Assembly: GCA_003755025.1 (NCBI GenBank)
Contig: RJVL01000004.1
Span: 1-64,000, forward strand
From: Diaphorobacter nitroreducens
Lineage (GTDB): Bacteria > Pseudomonadota > Gammaproteobacteria > Burkholderiales > Burkholderiaceae_C
Reading direction: 5' to 3'
Length of the DNA: 64,000 nt
Shown here piece by piece: positions 7,997 to 16,606 of this stretch. The notes under the pieces were generated by a model, which saw only the letters and a list, made by a program, of their open reading frames with translations, searched no databases and was not told the DNA's origin. Numbering within the stretch: the first letter of the stretch is position 1; each line of letters begins with the position of its first letter. The position numbers were made by a program, and so were the translations under genes.

Positions 7997-8359
7997 ATGC
8001 ACGCTCTGCAATCCCTGCCCATCCCCCTCCAGACCATCCTGCTGCTGGTTGCCAGCAACATCTTCATGACCATGGCCTGGTACGGCCACCTGAAGAACCT
8101 GGCCACCGCCCCGTGGTACGTGGCGGCGCTGGTGAGCTGGGGCATCGCCCTGTTCGAATACCTGTTGCAGGTGCCGGCCAACCGCATTGGGCATACGCAG
8201 TTCAGCGTGGGGCAGCTCAAGATCATGCAGGAGGTGATCACGCTGACGCTGTTCGTGCCCTTCGCCGTGTTCTACCTGAACGAGCCGCTCAAATGGGACT
8301 ACCTCTGGGCGGGTCTGTGCCTCGTCGGGGCGGTGTATTTCATCTTCCGCAGCGCGTAG
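7997..8359 (+). CDS. DUF486 (DMT-like) small membrane protein
   Basis: The protein has 120 residues and four predicted membrane helices. It matches the DUF486 family, half-sized relatives of drug/metabolite transporters (NIFMTMAWYGHL, EYLLQVPANRIGH and FAVFYLNEPLKWDYLWAG are family-typical). The ATG at 7997 is preferred over an upstream TTG at 7973 that would extend into the repeat element. No strong ribosome binding site is seen. Substrate unknown. Confidence 0.85.
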   Translation: MHALQSLPIPLQTILLLVASNIFMTMAWYGHLKNLATAPWYVAALVSWGIALFEYLLQVPANRIGHTQFSVGQLKIMQEVITLTLFVPFAVFYLNEPLKWDYLWAGLCLVGAVYFIFRSA

Positions 8360-8466
8360 GAGCCGAGCCGCGCAGGCCCTGCCGGGGGGCGCCGGTCTCT
8401 GCGCATCCGCTTTGACCTGGTGCGCCGGGCGGCTGTCTGGCGCCGGTTAAACTCGCGGTTTTCGCA

Positions 8467-8505
8467 GATTTGTCACGTCTTGGTCATCTCTGCGTCACAT
8501 ATATC
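8467..8505 (+). promoter_or_regulatory. Putative triple Pho box upstream of the phoU-like/pit operon
   Basis: GTCAC, GTCAT and GTCAC begin at 8472, 8483 and 8494, exactly 11 bp apart, which is the geometry of PhoB-binding direct repeats (consensus CTGTCAT). TATATC (8500-8505) could be the -10. The site lies 30 to 60 bp before the phoU-like start. Whether PhoB activates or represses here cannot be told. Confidence 0.6.
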
Positions 8506-8531
8506 GCCAGAAGGTTCGATCAGGAGTCGGC

Positions 8532-9179
8532 ATGTTGTTTGGAAAGCTGTTGCCCCGCGAGGGCAATTTTTTCGAGATGTTCAACCAGCATGCAGACCGC
8601 ATCGTCGAGGCCGCGCGGGCGTTCTCGCAACTGGTGGCGAACTACAGCGACACCCACCTGCGCGACCAGTACAACCAGGACGTGGACAACGCCGAGCGCG
8701 CCGCCGACCGCGTGACGCACGAGGTCAACCGCACGCTGCACAAGACCTTCATCACGCCCATCGACCGTGAGCAGATCCACTCGCTGATCAACACCATGGA
8801 CGACGTGGCCGACCTGATCCAGGACTCGGCCGAGACCATGGCGCTGTACGACATCCACCACATGACGGACGAGATCACCCGCCTGACGGACCTCAGCCTC
8901 AAGTGCTGCGAGCGCGTGCAGGACGCGGTGAAGCTGCTGTCGCGCATTGCAGATCCGGCCGTGGCCGAGGCCGCGCTCAAGACCTGCGAGGAAATCGACC
9001 GCCTGGAGGGCGACGCCGACCGCGTGCTGCGCAGCGCCATGAGCAAGCTGTTCCGCGAGGAGCCGGACGTGCGCGAGGTCATCAAGCTCAAGGCCATCTA
9101 CGAGCTGCTGGAGACCATCACCGACCGCTGCGAAGACGTGGCCAACCTCATCGAGGGCATCATCCTCGAGAACTCCTGA
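8532..9179 (+). CDS. DUF47 PhoU-like phosphate transport accessory protein
   Basis: This is an all-helical cytoplasmic protein of 215 residues from the DUF47/PhoU-like family, which is encoded next to Pit transporters and is thought to modulate them. ETITDRCEDVANLIEGII at the C-terminus carries the E/D-rich metal-binding helix typical of PhoU relatives, and NTMDDVADLIQDSAE is the matching repeat in the first half. pit follows after 59 bp. A Pho-box-like repeat precedes it. Confidence 0.92.
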   Translation: MLFGKLLPREGNFFEMFNQHADRIVEAARAFSQLVANYSDTHLRDQYNQDVDNAERAADRVTHEVNRTLHKTFITPIDREQIHSLINTMDDVADLIQDSAETMALYDIHHMTDEITRLTDLSLKCCERVQDAVKLLSRIADPAVAEAALKTCEEIDRLEGDADRVLRSAMSKLFREEPDVREVIKLKAIYELLETITDRCEDVANLIEGIILENS

Positions 9180-9238
9180 GGCGCGGCCGCAGGCCTGCGC
9201 TTCGCATCCCTGGCAGGGCTCGCCCCCTCATTCCCAGC

Positions 9239-10249
9239 ATGGAAACAGTACAAACCGCCCTGTGGATCGTGGTCGTGCTCGTGGCGCTCGCCATCGTGTT
9301 CGACTTCATGAACGGGTTCCACGACGCCGCCAACTCCATCGCCACCGTGGTCTCCACGGGCGTGCTCAAGCCCACGCAGGCCGTGGTCTTCGCGGCCTTC
9401 TTCAACTTCGTCGCCATTTTCGTGTTCCACCTGAGCGTGGCGGCCACCATCGGCAAGGGCATCGTGGACCCGAGCGTGGTGGACACCCACGTGATCTTCG
9501 GCGCGCTGGTGGGGGCCATCACCTGGAACGTCATCACCTGGTACTACGGCATCCCCAGCAGCTCATCGCATGCACTGATCGGCGGCATCGTGGGCGCGGT
9601 GATCGCCAAGACCGGCGCGGGCGCACTGGTGGCCAGCGGCATCTTCAAGACCGTGGCCTTCATCTTCGTGTCGCCCATGCTGGGTTTCCTGCTGGGCTCG
9701 TTGATGATGCTGATCGTGGCCTGGGTCTTCCGTCGCACCAGTCCGAACCGCGTGGACAAGTGGTTCCGCCGGCTGCAGCTCGTCTCCGCCGGGGCCTACA
9801 GCCTGGGCCACGGCGGCAACGACGCGCAAAAGACCATCGGCATCATCTGGCTGCTGCTGATCGCCACGGGCTACGCCTCGGCGGGCGATGCCTCGCCCCC
9901 CATGTGGGTCATCATCTCGTGCTACGCGGCCATCGGCATGGGCACCATGTTCGGCGGCTGGCGCATCGTGAAGACCATGGGCCAGAAAATCACCAAGCTC
10001 AAGCCCGTGGGGGGCTTCTGCGCCGAGACCGGCGGCGCGATGACGCTGTTCATCGCCACTGCGCTGGGCATCCCCGTATCGACCACCCACACCATCACGG
10101 GCGCGATCGTGGGCGTGGGTTCCACCCAGCGCGCCAGCGCCGTGCGATGGGGTGTGGCCGGCAACATCGTCTGGGCGTGGATCCTGACCATCCCCGCCAG
10201 CGCCTTCGTGGCGGCGATCGCTTATTGGGTGAGCCTGCAGCTCTATTGA
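9239..10249 (+). CDS. pit: Low-affinity inorganic phosphate transporter Pit
   Basis: This is a polytopic membrane protein of 336 residues from the PiT family, taking up phosphate (as a metal-phosphate complex) with protons. The duplicated PiT signature is present: FDFMNGFHDAANSIATVV near the N-terminus and AYSLGHGGNDAQKTIGII in the second half. GIPSSSSHAL and GIPVSTTHTI are the matching internal repeats. The ATG at 9239 starts directly before the first helix; the much longer open frame upstream overlaps the DUF47 gene and is rejected. Confidence 0.95.
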   Translation: METVQTALWIVVVLVALAIVFDFMNGFHDAANSIATVVSTGVLKPTQAVVFAAFFNFVAIFVFHLSVAATIGKGIVDPSVVDTHVIFGALVGAITWNVITWYYGIPSSSSHALIGGIVGAVIAKTGAGALVASGIFKTVAFIFVSPMLGFLLGSLMMLIVAWVFRRTSPNRVDKWFRRLQLVSAGAYSLGHGGNDAQKTIGIIWLLLIATGYASAGDASPPMWVIISCYAAIGMGTMFGGWRIVKTMGQKITKLKPVGGFCAETGGAMTLFIATALGIPVSTTHTITGAIVGVGSTQRASAVRWGVAGNIVWAWILTIPASAFVAAIAYWVSLQLY

Positions 10250-10330
10250 CCTTCGCGGGGCGGCGGAGCCGGTGGGCGCCAGCTTTGCGCCGCAGTGCGC
10301 GGCGCCGCGATCTGCCAGGCTGGAGTGGTT

Positions 10331-10385
10331 TTGCTATCGTTTGAGTAGCTGCTCGCGCTTGTCCATCAAGCGCTGGAGCCTGATC
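10331..10385 (+). repeat. Interspersed repeat copy
   Basis: TTGCTATCGTTTGAGTAGCTG, then GCGCTTGTCCATCAAGCGCTGGAGCC (split across the copy). It lies between the convergent pit and TM2 genes and its central hairpin might serve as a terminator. Confidence 0.75.
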
Positions 10386-10832
10386 TCATTGTGAAATCTT
10401 GCGCGCTTCCTCGATCTGGTATTCAAAGTAGCGCTGGAAGCTGAAGGCAATGCTGGCCATCAGCACGGCCGTGCCCACCAGCAGCGATGTCGCAATGGCA
10501 AACACCGTGAACCAGTGCGTCCGCCCCGGCGCGGCGTCGGGCGCCGCAGCGGGGTTGAAGCGCGCGTTCCACCGCTCGGGCGTCATCAGACCGTAGAGAA
10601 TCGCGCGCAGTGCGCAGCCTGCGATCGTGAATCCCAGCAGCGGAATCAGCATCCAGCTCAGCTGATCGTCCTGCCCCCATTGCTGCACGCGCTGGATGCC
10701 GTACACGCCGAGGGCCGTGGGGATCGGCAGCAGCCAGCCGATCCAGTCGCCCAGTCCGTACAGGTAAAAGCGGTGCATCCCCAGCGGGCCGCCCAGGAAC
10801 GCCAGCCACGCGGCAACAGTCTTGTTCTTCAT
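10386..10832 (-). CDS. TM2-domain membrane protein
   Basis: The protein has 148 residues. The N-terminal TM2 domain has AWLAFLGGPLGMHRFYLY and a second helix near GWLLPIPTALGVYG. Two further helices follow (about 60-80 and 110-132) with a short charged tail. TM2 proteins have no well-defined bacterial function. It lies 22 bp downstream of the GNAT gene on the same strand. Confidence 0.85.
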   Translation of the reverse strand: MKNKTVAAWLAFLGGPLGMHRFYLYGLGDWIGWLLPIPTALGVYGIQRVQQWGQDDQLSWMLIPLLGFTIAGCALRAILYGLMTPERWNARFNPAAAPDAAPGRTHWFTVFAIATSLLVGTAVLMASIAFSFQRYFEYQIEEARKISQ

Positions 10833-10854
10833 GGCCGCGATTATTGGCGCGCCT

Positions 10855-11376
10855 TCATTCGGGGGCGGTGGTATCGCCCGCGCCCAGGGGCTTTTCCATG
10901 AGCACGATGTCGCGCCAGGCGCCGAACTTCCAGCCCACGGAGCGCATCACGCCCACATCGGTGAAACCTGCGGCCCGGTGCACGCCGATGGAGCCCGCAT
11001 TGGCCGAGTCGCCGATCACTGCCAGGAGTTTGCGTACGCCGGCGGCCTCGGCCTGCACGGCGAGGGCCTCCAGCAACTGCCGTCCCAGGCCCCGGCCGCG
11101 TGCCGCGTCGGCGACATAGATCGAATCCTCGGCCGAGAAGCGGTAGGCCGGGCGGGGCTTGAACCAGTTGCAGTAGGCAAAGCCCAGGACCTGGCCCGCT
11201 TCTTCGGCCACCAGGTAGGGCAGGCCCTTGGCCAGCACATCCGCGCGCCGCGCCGCCATGTCCAGCGCCGTGGGCGGGTCGATCTCGAAGGTGCCCGTGC
11301 CGTGCAGCACATGGTGGGTGTAGATGGCGGTGATGGCGGCGACGTCTTCGTCCCGGCTGGCGCGGATGAGGGGCAT
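10855..11376 (-). CDS. GNAT-family N-acetyltransferase (phosphinothricin acetyltransferase-like)
   Basis: The protein has 173 residues. MPLIRASRDEDVAAITAIY is the start typical of the Pat/Bar subgroup, the acetyl-CoA loop is RGRGLGRQLLEAL, and NAGSIGVHRAAGFTDVG is the C-terminal GNAT motif. It probably acetylates an amino group of a small molecule such as methionine sulfoximine or phosphinothricin; substrate not provable here. The ATG at 11376 is chosen because the longer frame runs through the rpsP promoter region and into rpsP. It diverges from rpsP. Confidence 0.88.
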   Translation of the reverse strand: MPLIRASRDEDVAAITAIYTHHVLHGTGTFEIDPPTALDMAARRADVLAKGLPYLVAEEAGQVLGFAYCNWFKPRPAYRFSAEDSIYVADAARGRGLGRQLLEALAVQAEAAGVRKLLAVIGDSANAGSIGVHRAAGFTDVGVMRSVGWKFGAWRDIVLMEKPLGAGDTTAPE

Positions 11377-11393
11377 CTTTTTTGTGTTGTGGA

Positions 11394-11399
11394 TATAAT
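11394..11399 (+). promoter_or_regulatory. Probable -10 element of the rpsP operon
   Basis: A perfect TATAAT lies about 105 bp upstream of rpsP in the gap to the divergent GNAT gene. No good -35 is visible at normal spacing, so the call rests on the -10 and on position. Confidence 0.45.
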
Positions 11400-11503
11400 C
11401 GCGGACTTTGCAGCGTGTCGCTGGCCGGGTGGCCAAGTCGCGTGTCTCAAACGCCGCAAAACAGAGCGCAGCCACTGCTGTGTAACCACCCGAAGGATTC
11501 ATT

Positions 11504-11755
11504 ATGGTCGTGATTCGACTCTCCCGCGGCGGCTCCAAGGGCCGTCCGTTCTTCAACATCGTCGTTGCCGACAAGCGCGTGCGCCGCGACGGCCGCTTCA
11601 TCGAGCGCCTGGGCTTCTACAACCCTTCCGCCAAGGAAGGCGAAGAAGGCCTGCGCATCGCCCAGGACCGCCTGACGTACTGGAAGGGCGTGGGCGCACA
11701 ACCCTCTCCCACCGTGGACCGTCTGATCAAGCAAGCCGCCCAGAAGGCCGCCTGA
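11504..11755 (+). CDS. rpsP: 30S ribosomal protein S16
   Basis: The protein has 83 residues, the usual S16 length. [20 protein letters not shown] (start), [15 protein letters not shown] and [15 protein letters not shown] are S16 hallmarks. It assembles early in the small ribosomal subunit. It is the first gene of the rpsP-rimM-trmD-rplS cluster. Confidence 0.97.
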
Positions 11756-11775
11756 TCGTTCGCACTCCCGAAAAG

Positions 11776-11816
11776 GGCGGGCTCCGTTGGTGCAACTGAC
11801 GGACCCCGCCTTTTTT
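11776..11816 (+). terminator. Hairpin with T run between rpsP and rimM
   Basis: GGCGGG-C-TCCGT pairs with ACGGA-C-CCCGCC (11776-11787 with 11799-11810), followed by TTTTTT. It would partially terminate after rpsP, lowering expression of rimM-trmD relative to S16. Confidence 0.7.
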
Positions 11817-11844
11817 CTTTGCCTCACCCTCCCATCCCGCCGCC

Positions 11845-12417
11845 ATGCCTCAGCTGCCTGTCCTGGAAACCGCCGAACTGCCCTCCGACGCCGTGGAGGT
11901 GGGCCGCATCACCGATGCCTGGGGCGTGAAAGGGTGGTTCAAGGTCCTGCCCTACAGCAGCAACCCCGAGGCCCTGCTCGCCGCCAAGTCCTGGCTGTTG
12001 CAACCGGCGGAAAAGGGCGCCAAGAGTTTTTTTACCGGCACCGTGCTGCTGCCCATCCGGCAGGCGCGCACGCATTCGGACTCCGTGGTCGCCTGGGCGC
12101 AGGGTGTGGACGACCGTGACGCAGCAGAGGCGCTGCGCGGCGCGCGCATCTTCGTGCCCCGCGCCAACTTCCCGGTGGCGGGCGATGACGAGTACTACTG
12201 GGTGGACCTGATCGGCCTGCCTGTGGTCAACCGCGAGGGCGTGGCGCTGGGCACCGTGCGCGACCTGCTGCCCACGGGGCCGCAGACCACGCTGGTGCTA
12301 GCCTACGAGCACGAAGGCAAGCCGCACGAGCGCATGATTCCCTTTGTGTCGGCCTATGTGGACAAAGTGGACCTGGCGGGGCGCTGCATCATTGTGGACT
12401 GGCAACCCGACTATTGA
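11845..12417 (+). CDS. rimM: Ribosome maturation factor RimM
   Basis: The protein has 190 residues. It has the N-terminal RimM domain (VEVGRITDAWGVKGWFKV) and a C-terminal PRC-barrel (DEYYWVDLIGLPVVNREG). It binds S19 in the 30S head during assembly. It lies between rpsP and trmD as usual. Confidence 0.95.
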   Translation: MPQLPVLETAELPSDAVEVGRITDAWGVKGWFKVLPYSSNPEALLAAKSWLLQPAEKGAKSFFTGTVLLPIRQARTHSDSVVAWAQGVDDRDAAEALRGARIFVPRANFPVAGDDEYYWVDLIGLPVVNREGVALGTVRDLLPTGPQTTLVLAYEHEGKPHERMIPFVSAYVDKVDLAGRCIIVDWQPDY

Positions 12418-12435
12418 GGCGGTTGTCCGCGTGCC

Positions 12436-13203
12436 ATGCGTTTCGATGTCATCACCCTGTTTCCCGAGCTGTTCGAGCCGTTTCTTGCCAGCGGCGTGAC
12501 GAGGCGCGCCTACGCGTCGGGCCAGGTAGAGGTGCGGCTGTGGAACCCGCGCGACCATGCGGAGGGCAACTACCGCCGCGTGGATGACCGGCCCTTTGGC
12601 GGCGGCCCCGGCATGGTCATGCTGGCCGAGCCGCTGGCGCGCTGCCTGGCCGCCATCCGCGCCGATCGTGGCGAGGCCGAGCAGGCGCGGGCGCCCCTGG
12701 TGCTGTTCTCCCCCATCGGCCGCCGGCTGGACCATGCCGCGGTGCAGGACTGGTCCGCTGGCGTGGGTGCCATCTTGCTGTGCGGACGCTACGAAGGCGT
12801 GGACCAGCGTTTCATCGACGCCTACGTGGATGCGCAGATCAGCCTGGGCGACTTCGTGCTTTCGGGCGGCGAGATCGCGGCCATGGCGCTGCTGGACGCC
12901 GTGGCGCGCCTGCAGCCGGGCGTGCTGCACGACGAGGGCAGCCATCAGCTCGACAGCTTCAACCCCGCGCTGGACGGGCTGCTGGACTGTCCGCACTACA
13001 CGCGCCCCGAGGAATGGGCCGGCCGCGCCGTGCCCGCGCCGCTGCTGTCCGGCCACCATGCGCAAATCGAGCGCTGGCGGCGCGATCAGCGCCTGCTCAT
13101 CACCGCGCGCCACCGCCCGGACCTGCTGCAGGCCGCGCGCGAGCGCGGGCAGCTCACGCGCGCGGACGAGGCCCTCTTGGCGCAAAACGCAAGCTTGCTA
13201 TAA
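12436..13203 (+). CDS. trmD: tRNA (guanine-37-N1)-methyltransferase
   Basis: This SPOUT methyltransferase has 255 residues and makes m1G37 in tRNAs to prevent frameshifting. [29 protein letters not shown], the knot region [15 protein letters not shown] and [10 protein letters not shown] are all present. It follows rimM by 18 bp. Its TAA stop lies inside the likely -10 box of the rplS promoter. Confidence 0.96.
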   Translation: MRFDVITLFPELFEPFLASGVTRRAYASGQVEVRLWNPRDHAEGNYRRVDDRPFGGGPGMVMLAEPLARCLAAIRADRGEAEQARAPLVLFSPIGRRLDHAAVQDWSAGVGAILLCGRYEGVDQRFIDAYVDAQISLGDFVLSGGEIAAMALLDAVARLQPGVLHDEGSHQLDSFNPALDGLLDCPHYTRPEEWAGRAVPAPLLSGHHAQIERWRRDQRLLITARHRPDLLQAARERGQLTRADEALLAQNASLL

Positions 13204-13204
13204 T
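13177..13204 (+). promoter_or_regulatory. Putative rplS promoter overlapping the trmD stop codon
   Basis: TTGGCG (13177-13182), 16 bp spacer, TATAAT (13199-13204). The trmD TAA stop is part of the -10. It would give L19 its own transcription in addition to read-through from rpsP. Confidence 0.55.
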
Positions 13205-13316
13205 CGCCTGTTCTCGATCCTCTGGCCGGCCGCTGTGGGCCTGAACCATAGCCACAAAGGCGCCAATAGGGGCGCCCTGCCAATCCTGGCGCGGACATGA
13301 TCGTCGGAAACCAACC

Positions 13317-13700
13317 ATGAACCTGATCCAGATCCTCGAGCAGGAAGAAATCGCCCGCTTGAACAAGACCATTCCCTCGTTCGCGCCTGGCGATACCGTC
13401 ATCGTGAACGTGAACGTGGTGGAAGGCACCCGCAAGCGCGTGCAGGCCTACGAAGGCGTCGTGATCGCCAAGCGCAACCGTGGCCTGAACAGCGGCTTCA
13501 CCGTGCGCAAGATCTCCAGCGGCGAAGGCGTGGAGCGCACGTTCCAGACCTACAGCCCGCTGATCGCCAGCATCGAAGTGAAGCGCCGCGGCGACGTGCG
13601 CCGCGCCAAGCTGTACTACCTGCGCGAGCGCAGCGGCAAGTCGGCGCGTATCAAGGAAAAGCTGCCTTCGCGCGTCAAGGCAGCTGCAGTGGCCGCATAA
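13317..13700 (+). CDS. rplS: 50S ribosomal protein L19
   Basis: The protein has 127 residues. [31 protein letters not shown] and [16 protein letters not shown] are L19 signatures. It lies at the interface with the 30S subunit. An internal promoter lies upstream and a strong terminator follows. Confidence 0.97.
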   Translation: MNLIQILEQEEIARLNKTIPSFAPGDTVIVNVNVVEGTRKRVQAYEGVVIAKRNRGLNSGFTVRKISSGEGVERTFQTYSPLIASIEVKRRGDVRRAKLYYLRERSGKSARIKEKLPSRVKAAAVAA

Positions 13701-13728
13701 ATACGGCTGCGCTCACCGCGCGACTCGA

Positions 13729-13766
13729 AACCGCTACAGTGCGAAAGCCTGTAGCGGTTTTTTCTT
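13729..13766 (+). terminator. Rho-independent terminator after rplS
   Basis: AACCGCTACA (13729-13738) pairs perfectly with TGTAGCGGTT (13750-13759) followed by a T-rich tract. Confidence 0.9.
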
Positions 13767-13777
13767 TTTGAACCCCC

Positions 13778-14503
13778 GTGAGTTCTCATCGTCCTGTCGG
13801 CGCGTCCTCTGCGGCGGCCCTGCCTTCGCTGTCCTCGCTGCCTCACTTCGATCCGCGCACCGTGCCGCTCGTAGGGGTGGACGACCATTTACCCGCCGTG
13901 CCCCCGCATGCGCAGACGCCGGAGGCACTGCGCCTGCGCTTTGCCGCGCCGCCGCCCTGGACGCCCGAGGTGCAGCGCGAGAAGAAGTTCGCGGAACGCG
14001 AGCCCGCGCACGCCGCCGTCCTCGTGCCCATCGTGCTGCGCGATCGGCCCACGGTATTGCTCACCGAGCGCACGGCGCACCTGTCCACGCATTCCGGCCA
14101 GGTGGCCTTTCCGGGGGGGCGCACCGATCCCGAAGACCGCGATGCCGCCGCCACCGCGCTGCGCGAGGCGCAGGAGGAGGTAGGCCTGGAGCCGCACTGG
14201 GTCGAGGTGCTGGGCAACCTGTCGATGTATGTGACCGGCACCTCGTTCCTCGTCACGCCGGTGGTCGCGCTGGTGCGGCCGGGCTTCGCGCTCCAGCCCA
14301 ACCCGTACGAGGTGGCTGACGTGTTCGAGGTGCCGCTGGACTTCCTGCTCAACCCCGCGCACCACGAGCGTCACCGGCTGCAGTGGCAAGGCGCGCAGCG
14401 CGAATGGTTTGCCATGCCCTACCAGGACGGCGCGACGACGCGCTACATCTGGGGTGCCACGGCCGGCATGCTGCGCAACTTCTACCGCTTCATGATGGCC
14501 TGA
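13778..14503 (+). CDS. CoA pyrophosphatase (NUDIX, NudL-like)
   Basis: This hydrolase has 241 residues and cleaves the pyrophosphate of CoA and its derivatives. LLTERTAHLSTHSGQVAFPGG (split here as LLTERTAHLSTH and SGQVAFPGG) is the UPF0035/NudL-specific motif next to the Nudix box, whose REAQEEVGL catalytic part follows. Residues 1-60 are a poorly conserved N-terminal extension. The start is GTG at 13778 with no clear ribosome binding site; later GTG codons are possible. Confidence 0.88.
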   Translation: MSSHRPVGASSAAALPSLSSLPHFDPRTVPLVGVDDHLPAVPPHAQTPEALRLRFAAPPPWTPEVQREKKFAEREPAHAAVLVPIVLRDRPTVLLTERTAHLSTHSGQVAFPGGRTDPEDRDAAATALREAQEEVGLEPHWVEVLGNLSMYVTGTSFLVTPVVALVRPGFALQPNPYEVADVFEVPLDFLLNPAHHERHRLQWQGAQREWFAMPYQDGATTRYIWGATAGMLRNFYRFMMA

Positions 14504-14581
14504 AGGGGGGCGCCGCAGCGAGGCTGCCGCGCTGTCGCTCGTGGTGTTGGGCCTTGTAACAAGCGCCAGTATGATTGCCGC

Positions 14582-15568
14582 ATGAGTTTCTTTGCCATCC
14601 TGTTCGCATTGCTGATCGAGCAGGCGAGACCGCTCGCGCGCAGCAACCCCATCCATGCAGGACTGCGTGCCTGGGCGGTGTCGGTGAACCGCAACTTCGA
14701 CGCGGGGCAGTCGCACCACGGCTGGGTGGCCTGGGGACTGGCCGTGCTGGTGCCGCCGCTGGTGGTGTTGGCGGTGCACCTGGCGCTACTGCACTGGCTG
14801 GGGTGGCCGTTCGCCCTGGTCTGGAACGTGGCCGTGCTCTACGTGACACTGGGCTTTCGCCAGTTCAGCCACCATTTCACGGGGATACGCGACGCGCTGG
14901 AGGAGGGCGACGCGGCCGATGCGCGGGCGCGCCTGGCGCAGTGGAAGCAGGTGGAGGTGAGCGAGCTGCCACGCAGCGAGATCGTGCGCCACGTGATCGA
15001 GTACTCGGTGATTGCGGCGCACCGCCATGTGTTTGGCGTGCTGGCGTGGTTCTCCATCCTTGCGGCGCTGGGGTTGGGCCCGACCGGGGCGGTGCTCTAC
15101 CGCCTGGCGGAGTTCGTGTCGCGCTACTGGGGCGCGCGTGCGCGCGAGACGACGCAGCCGCCCAGCGAGTCGCTGCAGCAGGCTGCGGCCCAGGCATGGA
15201 CGGTGATCGATTGGCTTCCCGCACGGCTGACGGCGTTGTCTTTTGCCGTGGTGGGCAGCTTCGAGGAGGCCATCGAGGGCTGGCGCTTCCACGCACAGCG
15301 CTTCCCCAACGACAACGATGGCGTGGTGCTGGCGGCAACCGCCGGGGCCATCAATGTACGCCTGGGCGGCGAGGCGCTGCGCAGCCGCGCAGGTGCGCAG
15401 GTGCAGCCGGGCTTCGAGGTGGACGCCGACATTGGCGACAGCGACAGTACTCCTGGCCGCGAGCCCGAGGTAGGCCACCTGCGCAGCGTGGTGGGGCTGG
15501 TGTGGCGCTCGGTCGTGGTATGGATGCTGCTGCTGGCCTTGCTCACCTTCGCGCGGCTGCTGGGGTGA
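14582..15568 (+). CDS. CobD/CbiB-family membrane protein
   Basis: This membrane protein of 328 residues has helices near 1-18, 55-80, 85-105, 150-175 and 305-325. It resembles the CobD/CbiB/AmpE family (FFAILFALLIEQ start, VSELPRSEIVRHVIEYSVIAAHRHVFG in the middle, FPNDNDGVVLAATAGAINVRLGG later). True CbiB attaches the aminopropanol arm in cobalamin synthesis, but no other cobalamin gene is near and key family residues cannot be checked here. AmpE-like function is equally possible. Confidence 0.75.
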   Translation: MSFFAILFALLIEQARPLARSNPIHAGLRAWAVSVNRNFDAGQSHHGWVAWGLAVLVPPLVVLAVHLALLHWLGWPFALVWNVAVLYVTLGFRQFSHHFTGIRDALEEGDAADARARLAQWKQVEVSELPRSEIVRHVIEYSVIAAHRHVFGVLAWFSILAALGLGPTGAVLYRLAEFVSRYWGARARETTQPPSESLQQAAAQAWTVIDWLPARLTALSFAVVGSFEEAIEGWRFHAQRFPNDNDGVVLAATAGAINVRLGGEALRSRAGAQVQPGFEVDADIGDSDSTPGREPEVGHLRSVVGLVWRSVVVWMLLLALLTFARLLG

Positions 15569-15578
15569 TGCTCCTTAT

Positions 15579-15625
15579 TTAATAGCTGTCAGCGCTTGCT
15601 GGATAAGCGCGGAAGCCAATTTTTA
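15579..15625 (+). repeat. Interspersed repeat copy
   Basis: TTTAATAGCTGTCAGCGCTTG, a short loop, then AAGCGCGGAAGCCAATTTTT. It sits between the convergent CobD/CbiB-like and rsgA genes. Confidence 0.8.
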
Positions 15626-15633
15626 CTTCAAAC

Positions 15634-16602
15634 TCAGTAGGGGCTCTCGCTCAACTCCGCGAACAACTCGCCGTAGATGCGGTAGCGCTGGGGGCTGATG
15701 GCCTGCGCGTCTTGTTCGTCACGCACCTGGGCCTGCACCGCGCACCCGGGCTCGTGCAGGTGGGTGCAGTTGTAGAAGCGACAACCCTCGGCATGGGCTG
15801 CGATGTCGGGCATGTAGCGCGCCAGATCGGTGGGCGCGAGGTGGCGCAATCCAAATTCCTGAAAGCCGGGCGAATCGATGAGCGCCGTGGTGCGCTGCGG
15901 GTCGATCCAGTACAGCGTGGTGGTGGTGGTGGTGTGGCGGCCCGAATTGAGGGCCTGCGAGATCTCGCCCGTCTGTGCCGAGGCGCCGGGCACCAGCAGG
16001 TTGACCAGCGTGCTCTTGCCGGCGCCCGAGGGGCCCAGCACCAGCGTGGTCTTGCCGGCCAGCAGGTGCATCAGCATGTCGCGGTCCACCGCCCCCGATT
16101 CGCTGAGTGACAGCGGCAGCACGCGGTAGTGGTGCTGCGTGTCCTGCTCGCCCCCCATATGGCGGTAGGGCCACAGGCGCTCCCAGGCGCGCGCGAACGG
16201 CTCGACCAGGTCGCTCTTGTTGAGCGCGATCAACGGCGTGATGCGCGCCGCTTCTGCGGCGATGAGAGCGCGCGCGAGTTGGCTTTCGGAGAACACAGGC
16301 TCGGCCGCGATCAGGATCAGCACCTGGTCCAAATTGGCGGCGAATGACTTGGTGCGCACCTCGTCTTGGCGGTACAGCAAGTTGCGCCGTTCCAGCACCT
16401 TTTCGATGGTGCCCTCGTCGCCATGGCCGCGGCCCTGGCCGGGCGCGGCGGGCTGCCACAGCACGCGGTCGCCCACCACGGCCTGGCTCTTCTTGCCGCG
16501 CGGATGGCAGATGCGGCGCTCGCCGCCCGCGCTCTCCACCACGCAATGGCGGCCGTGGCTGGCGACCACCAGGCCTTCAAGGCGCGCAGGGGCTTGGGCC
16601 AT
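15634..16602 (-). CDS. rsgA: Ribosome small-subunit-dependent GTPase A
   Basis: This circularly permuted GTPase has 322 residues and acts in late 30S maturation. An N-terminal OB fold spans about 8-75. G4 ALNKSDLV comes before G1 GPSGAGKST and G3 DSPGF, the order expected for this family, and the C-terminal zinc site has CRFYNCTHLHEPGC. The ATG at 16602 lies four bases after the phhB stop, so the two are likely co-transcribed; the longer frame to 16677 would overlap phhB. Confidence 0.94.
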   Translation of the reverse strand: MAQAPARLEGLVVASHGRHCVVESAGGERRICHPRGKKSQAVVGDRVLWQPAAPGQGRGHGDEGTIEKVLERRNLLYRQDEVRTKSFAANLDQVLILIAAEPVFSESQLARALIAAEAARITPLIALNKSDLVEPFARAWERLWPYRHMGGEQDTQHHYRVLPLSLSESGAVDRDMLMHLLAGKTTLVLGPSGAGKSTLVNLLVPGASAQTGEISQALNSGRHTTTTTTLYWIDPQRTTALIDSPGFQEFGLRHLAPTDLARYMPDIAAHAEGCRFYNCTHLHEPGCAVQAQVRDEQDAQAISPQRYRIYGELFAELSESPY

Positions 16603-16606
16603 GGGC

